A DNA stretch of 13,864 bases. Origin: Oscillospiraceae bacterium (GTDB lineage Bacteria > Bacillota > Clostridia > Oscillospirales > Acutalibacteraceae). The stretch lies in NCBI GenBank assembly GCA_009786735.1, contig WQRM01000018.1, positions 1 through 13,864 on the forward strand, written 5' to 3'. The notes beneath the pieces are model-generated. The model was not told the origin of the DNA, searched no databases, and saw nothing but the letters and a program-made list of their open reading frames with translations. Of the stretch, positions 12,366 through 13,864 are shown piece by piece. The number at the start of each line of letters is the position of its first letter. Position 1 is the stretch's first letter. Both the position numbers and the translations under genes were made by a program.

Positions 12366-13056
12366 AGGGAAACACCTCCTGGAACAACTGATTTAACGTC
12401 TTGCCTTGCTCGTTGAGATTGGCCACGCTGTCAAACAGCAACACTTGCTGGCGGCCAACCATCAACGCATAGTCAAACACTTTTTCCATGTCATACACCA
12501 TGTGTGTGGAAAGCAGCATCGTGCTGCCCTCGGGGCGGTTGCCCAAAATCGTGTCAGTAATAAACTGGCGCGCCGTGGGGTCAACCCCGCCGAGCGGTTC
12601 GTCCAACACATACAGCTTTGCGCTGCGGCACATCGTCAGCAACAGCAGCAGTTTTTCCTGCATACCCTTGCTCATCGTTTTCACGCGCATGCCGGGTCTC
12701 AGCTGCATTTGCTCCAGCATTTCAAAGGCCTTGGCTTTGTCAAAGTTGTCATAGAAATCGTCCATGTAGGTGATAGCCTGTTTGGCGGTCATCCACTGGG
12801 GCAGATAGGTTTTGTCGGGCAAAAACGCCACGTGCTCCTTGGTGTAAGGTCCAACCAGTTGGCCGTCCACAAACACCTCGCCTTTGTAGTCATTGATGAG
12901 CCCGGCGATGATTTTCATCAGCGTGGTTTTGCCGCAGCCATTAGGGCCCATCAGCCCCACAATGGCGCCGCTGGGCAACGCAAGGTTGATGTTATCCAGC
13001 ACCAGGTTGCTTTCATACGACTTGCGAAGCTGCTTGATTTCGAGAATGTTGCTCAT
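12358..13056 (-). CDS. ABC transporter ATP-binding protein (YtrB/CcmA-like)
   Basis: This is a 232-residue nucleotide-binding subunit of a two-gene exporter. Walker A is GPNGCGKTT (37-45), the signature is the degenerate MSKGMQEKL (128-136), Walker B is LYVLDEP (148-154) and the switch histidine is H185 (LLSTH). The FLPDKTYLPQ segment sits where the Q-loop is expected. This signature and the short length are typical of the YtrB/BcrA class, whose members pair with a six-helix permease and often act in peptide-antibiotic or cell-envelope stress export. The last codons overlap the permease start by 8 bases, so the two subunits are translationally coupled. A GAAGGA ribosome site lies about ten bases before ATG. 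No GntR-type (YtrA) regulator is visible upstream; the neighbour is an MFS gene. Substrate unknown. Confidence 0.9.
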   Translation of the reverse strand: MSNILEIKQLRKSYESNLVLDNINLALPSGAIVGLMGPNGCGKTTLMKIIAGLINDYKGEVFVDGQLVGPYTKEHVAFLPDKTYLPQWMTAKQAITYMDDFYDNFDKAKAFEMLEQMQLRPGMRVKTMSKGMQEKLLLLLTMCRSAKLYVLDEPLGGVDPTARQFITDTILGNRPEGSTMLLSTHMVYDMEKVFDYALMVGRQQVLLFDSVANLNEQGKTLNQLFQEVFPYA

Positions 13057-13106
13057 ACGAAATTTTTCCTTCTTTCTATTTTTTGTGCTAATCTGAAAAA
13101 GTGCGC

Positions 13107-13129
13107 GGACGAGCGAAGCTCGCCCCTAC
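13107..13129 (-). repeat. Solo REP palindrome (REP3) behind the MFS gene
   Basis: Read on the minus strand this is GTAG followed by GGGCGAGC, loop TTC, then GCTCGTCC: an 8-bp stem with one G-U pair. It matches the two REP copies flanking the transposase at 10971-10993 and 11505-11527 apart from one stem base and the loop. It lacks the second CGGCC hairpin that those copies carry. A T5 run lies six bases beyond the stem, so it could also weakly terminate the MFS transcript. Confidence 0.85.
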
Positions 13130-13864
13130 GCCGCCTCCGGCTCGGGCAGTTCTTGCGGCACATCGTCGTCCCCGTCGTCCAGTTCTTCTTTGCTTGCCTC
13201 ACCGTGGCGCACAAACAGCAGCGACAGCCCCGCAAACACAAACATCACCGGGATGTAATAGAACATCGACATATACGTGCGGGTGAACAGCACAAAGAAA
13301 CCAAACGAGATTGGCGCAATGATTTGCGCGCTGAACGTGGCGATGTAGTAGTAGCCCGTGAAGGTGCCCACGCGCCGTTTGCCGCCGAGCTCAACCACCA
13401 TGGGCATCGCATTCACCAGCAGCATCATCGATGCTAAGCCCGCCACAATCAGCACCGGGAAGATCAACGAGTTCAGCGTGCGCAGATTCGCCTGAATGGC
13501 CGTCTGCATACGCGCGAAGGCATCGCCAACATCGGTGTAGTCCGTCTCAAACACGCCGTTGACCATGCTCGGCAAGTGCGCGAAGTCTCCGGCGTGTTGC
13601 GCCACAAATTCATTCGTGGTGATCGTCGGCGCATCCTCCGCGTTGAAGGGAACGCCCGCTGCTTCAGCAGCTTCTCTGGCCGCTGTAATAATCGGCGCGT
13701 TGTATTGCATGGTTTGGTCTGTCACTTCAACATACACATGGTTGAGCGTGGTGTATTGGTTCATCGTCATGCCATTGCGCGAGCTGCTCACCAGGAACAC
13801 CCCAAAGAACGTCACCAGCGCCGCCATGATGATGCACAGCCCGGCGACCATCGTGTTGCGGCGG
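13126..13864 (-). CDS. MFS transporter, C-terminal part (runs off the right edge)
   Basis: The frame is still open at the window edge (upstream residues read RRNT), so the methionine at 13851 is probably internal and the N-terminal half is missing. A hydrophobic segment (MVAGLCIIMAALVTFFGVF) is followed by a soluble stretch of about 90 residues. Three or four membrane segments follow: LIFPVLIVAGLASMMLLV, a helix after GGKRRVGTFTGYYYIATF, and YIPVMFVFAGLSLLFV. The tail is acidic (EELDDGDDDVPQELPEPEAA). The G-G-K-R-R-x-G loop followed by GYYYIATFSAQ resembles MFS permeases of the SLC45/sugar type common in Clostridia, an assignment by resemblance only; the substrate is unknown. The stop codon TAG is part of the GTAG foot of a REP hairpin directly behind the gene. 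The next gene starts 69 bases downstream. Confidence 0.75.
   Translation of the reverse strand, partial: RRNTMVAGLCIIMAALVTFFGVFLVSSSRNGMTMNQYTTLNHVYVEVTDQTMQYNAPIITAAREAAEAAGVPFNAEDAPTITTNEFVAQHAGDFAHLPSMVNGVFETDYTDVGDAFARMQTAIQANLRTLNSLIFPVLIVAGLASMMLLVNAMPMVVELGGKRRVGTFTGYYYIATFSAQIIAPISFGFFVLFTRTYMSMFYYIPVMFVFAGLSLLFVRHGEASKEELDDGDDDVPQELPEPEAA

Noticed and set aside
1..13864. tRNA, rRNA or known riboswitch genes
   Set aside because: I saw no cloverleaf with a CCA-type end, no rRNA signature and no recognisable riboswitch core on either strand by eye.

Overview
The window looks like chromosome of a Gram-positive anaerobe in the Bacillota, most likely class Clostridia. I infer this from the cluster nadD-yqeK / rsfS, a lipoprotein resembling the IseA family, strong AGGAGG-type ribosome sites, a textbook sigma-A promoter and small Cys-rich membrane proteins. 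No rRNA or other taxonomic marker is present, so the genus cannot be read. The DNA is GC-rich, and every convincing gene lies on the minus strand. The long plus-strand open frames are antisense shadows.

In transcription order (right to left): (1) the C-terminal part of an MFS transporter runs in from the right edge (13864-13126) and ends in a REP palindrome. (2) A two-gene ABC exporter follows, with its ATPase and permease overlapping by 8 bases (13056-11547). (3) A self-contained RAYT transposase unit (10971-11527) follows. A REP-family transposase sits between two inverted REP sequences, each with the GTAG tetranucleotide at the hairpin foot. (4) A housekeeping run comes next: a NadD-YqeK fusion, an IseA-like lipoprotein, rsfS, threonine synthase, nadB and nadC (11078-5167). 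It supplies the quinolinate synthesis and use steps plus the adenylyl transfer step of NAD synthesis. nadA is not in the window. (5) A near-perfect promoter (5137-5165) directly behind nadC drives a second ABC system. This pairs a MacB/LolD-type ATPase carrying an N-terminal zinc ribbon with a 1146-residue FtsX-type permease holding an approximately 290-residue helical coiled-coil insert. (6) A terminator hairpin inside a small inverted-repeat element ends that unit. (7) Two tiny Cys-rich membrane microproteins (39 and 43 aa) follow, and then a stretch that could fold as a structured RNA.

The most unusual content is the small-repeat biology. The RAYT/REP unit appears to have removed the normal start of nadD, so nadD can now only start inside the transposase gene. 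Two of the three REP copies supply the stop codon of the gene they abut. An 87-bp inverted-repeat element sits in frame inside nadB and adds 29 codons. A related AT-rich unit carries the terminator of the large permease. The twin microproteins and the possible RNA at the left edge are the other candidates for undescribed biology.
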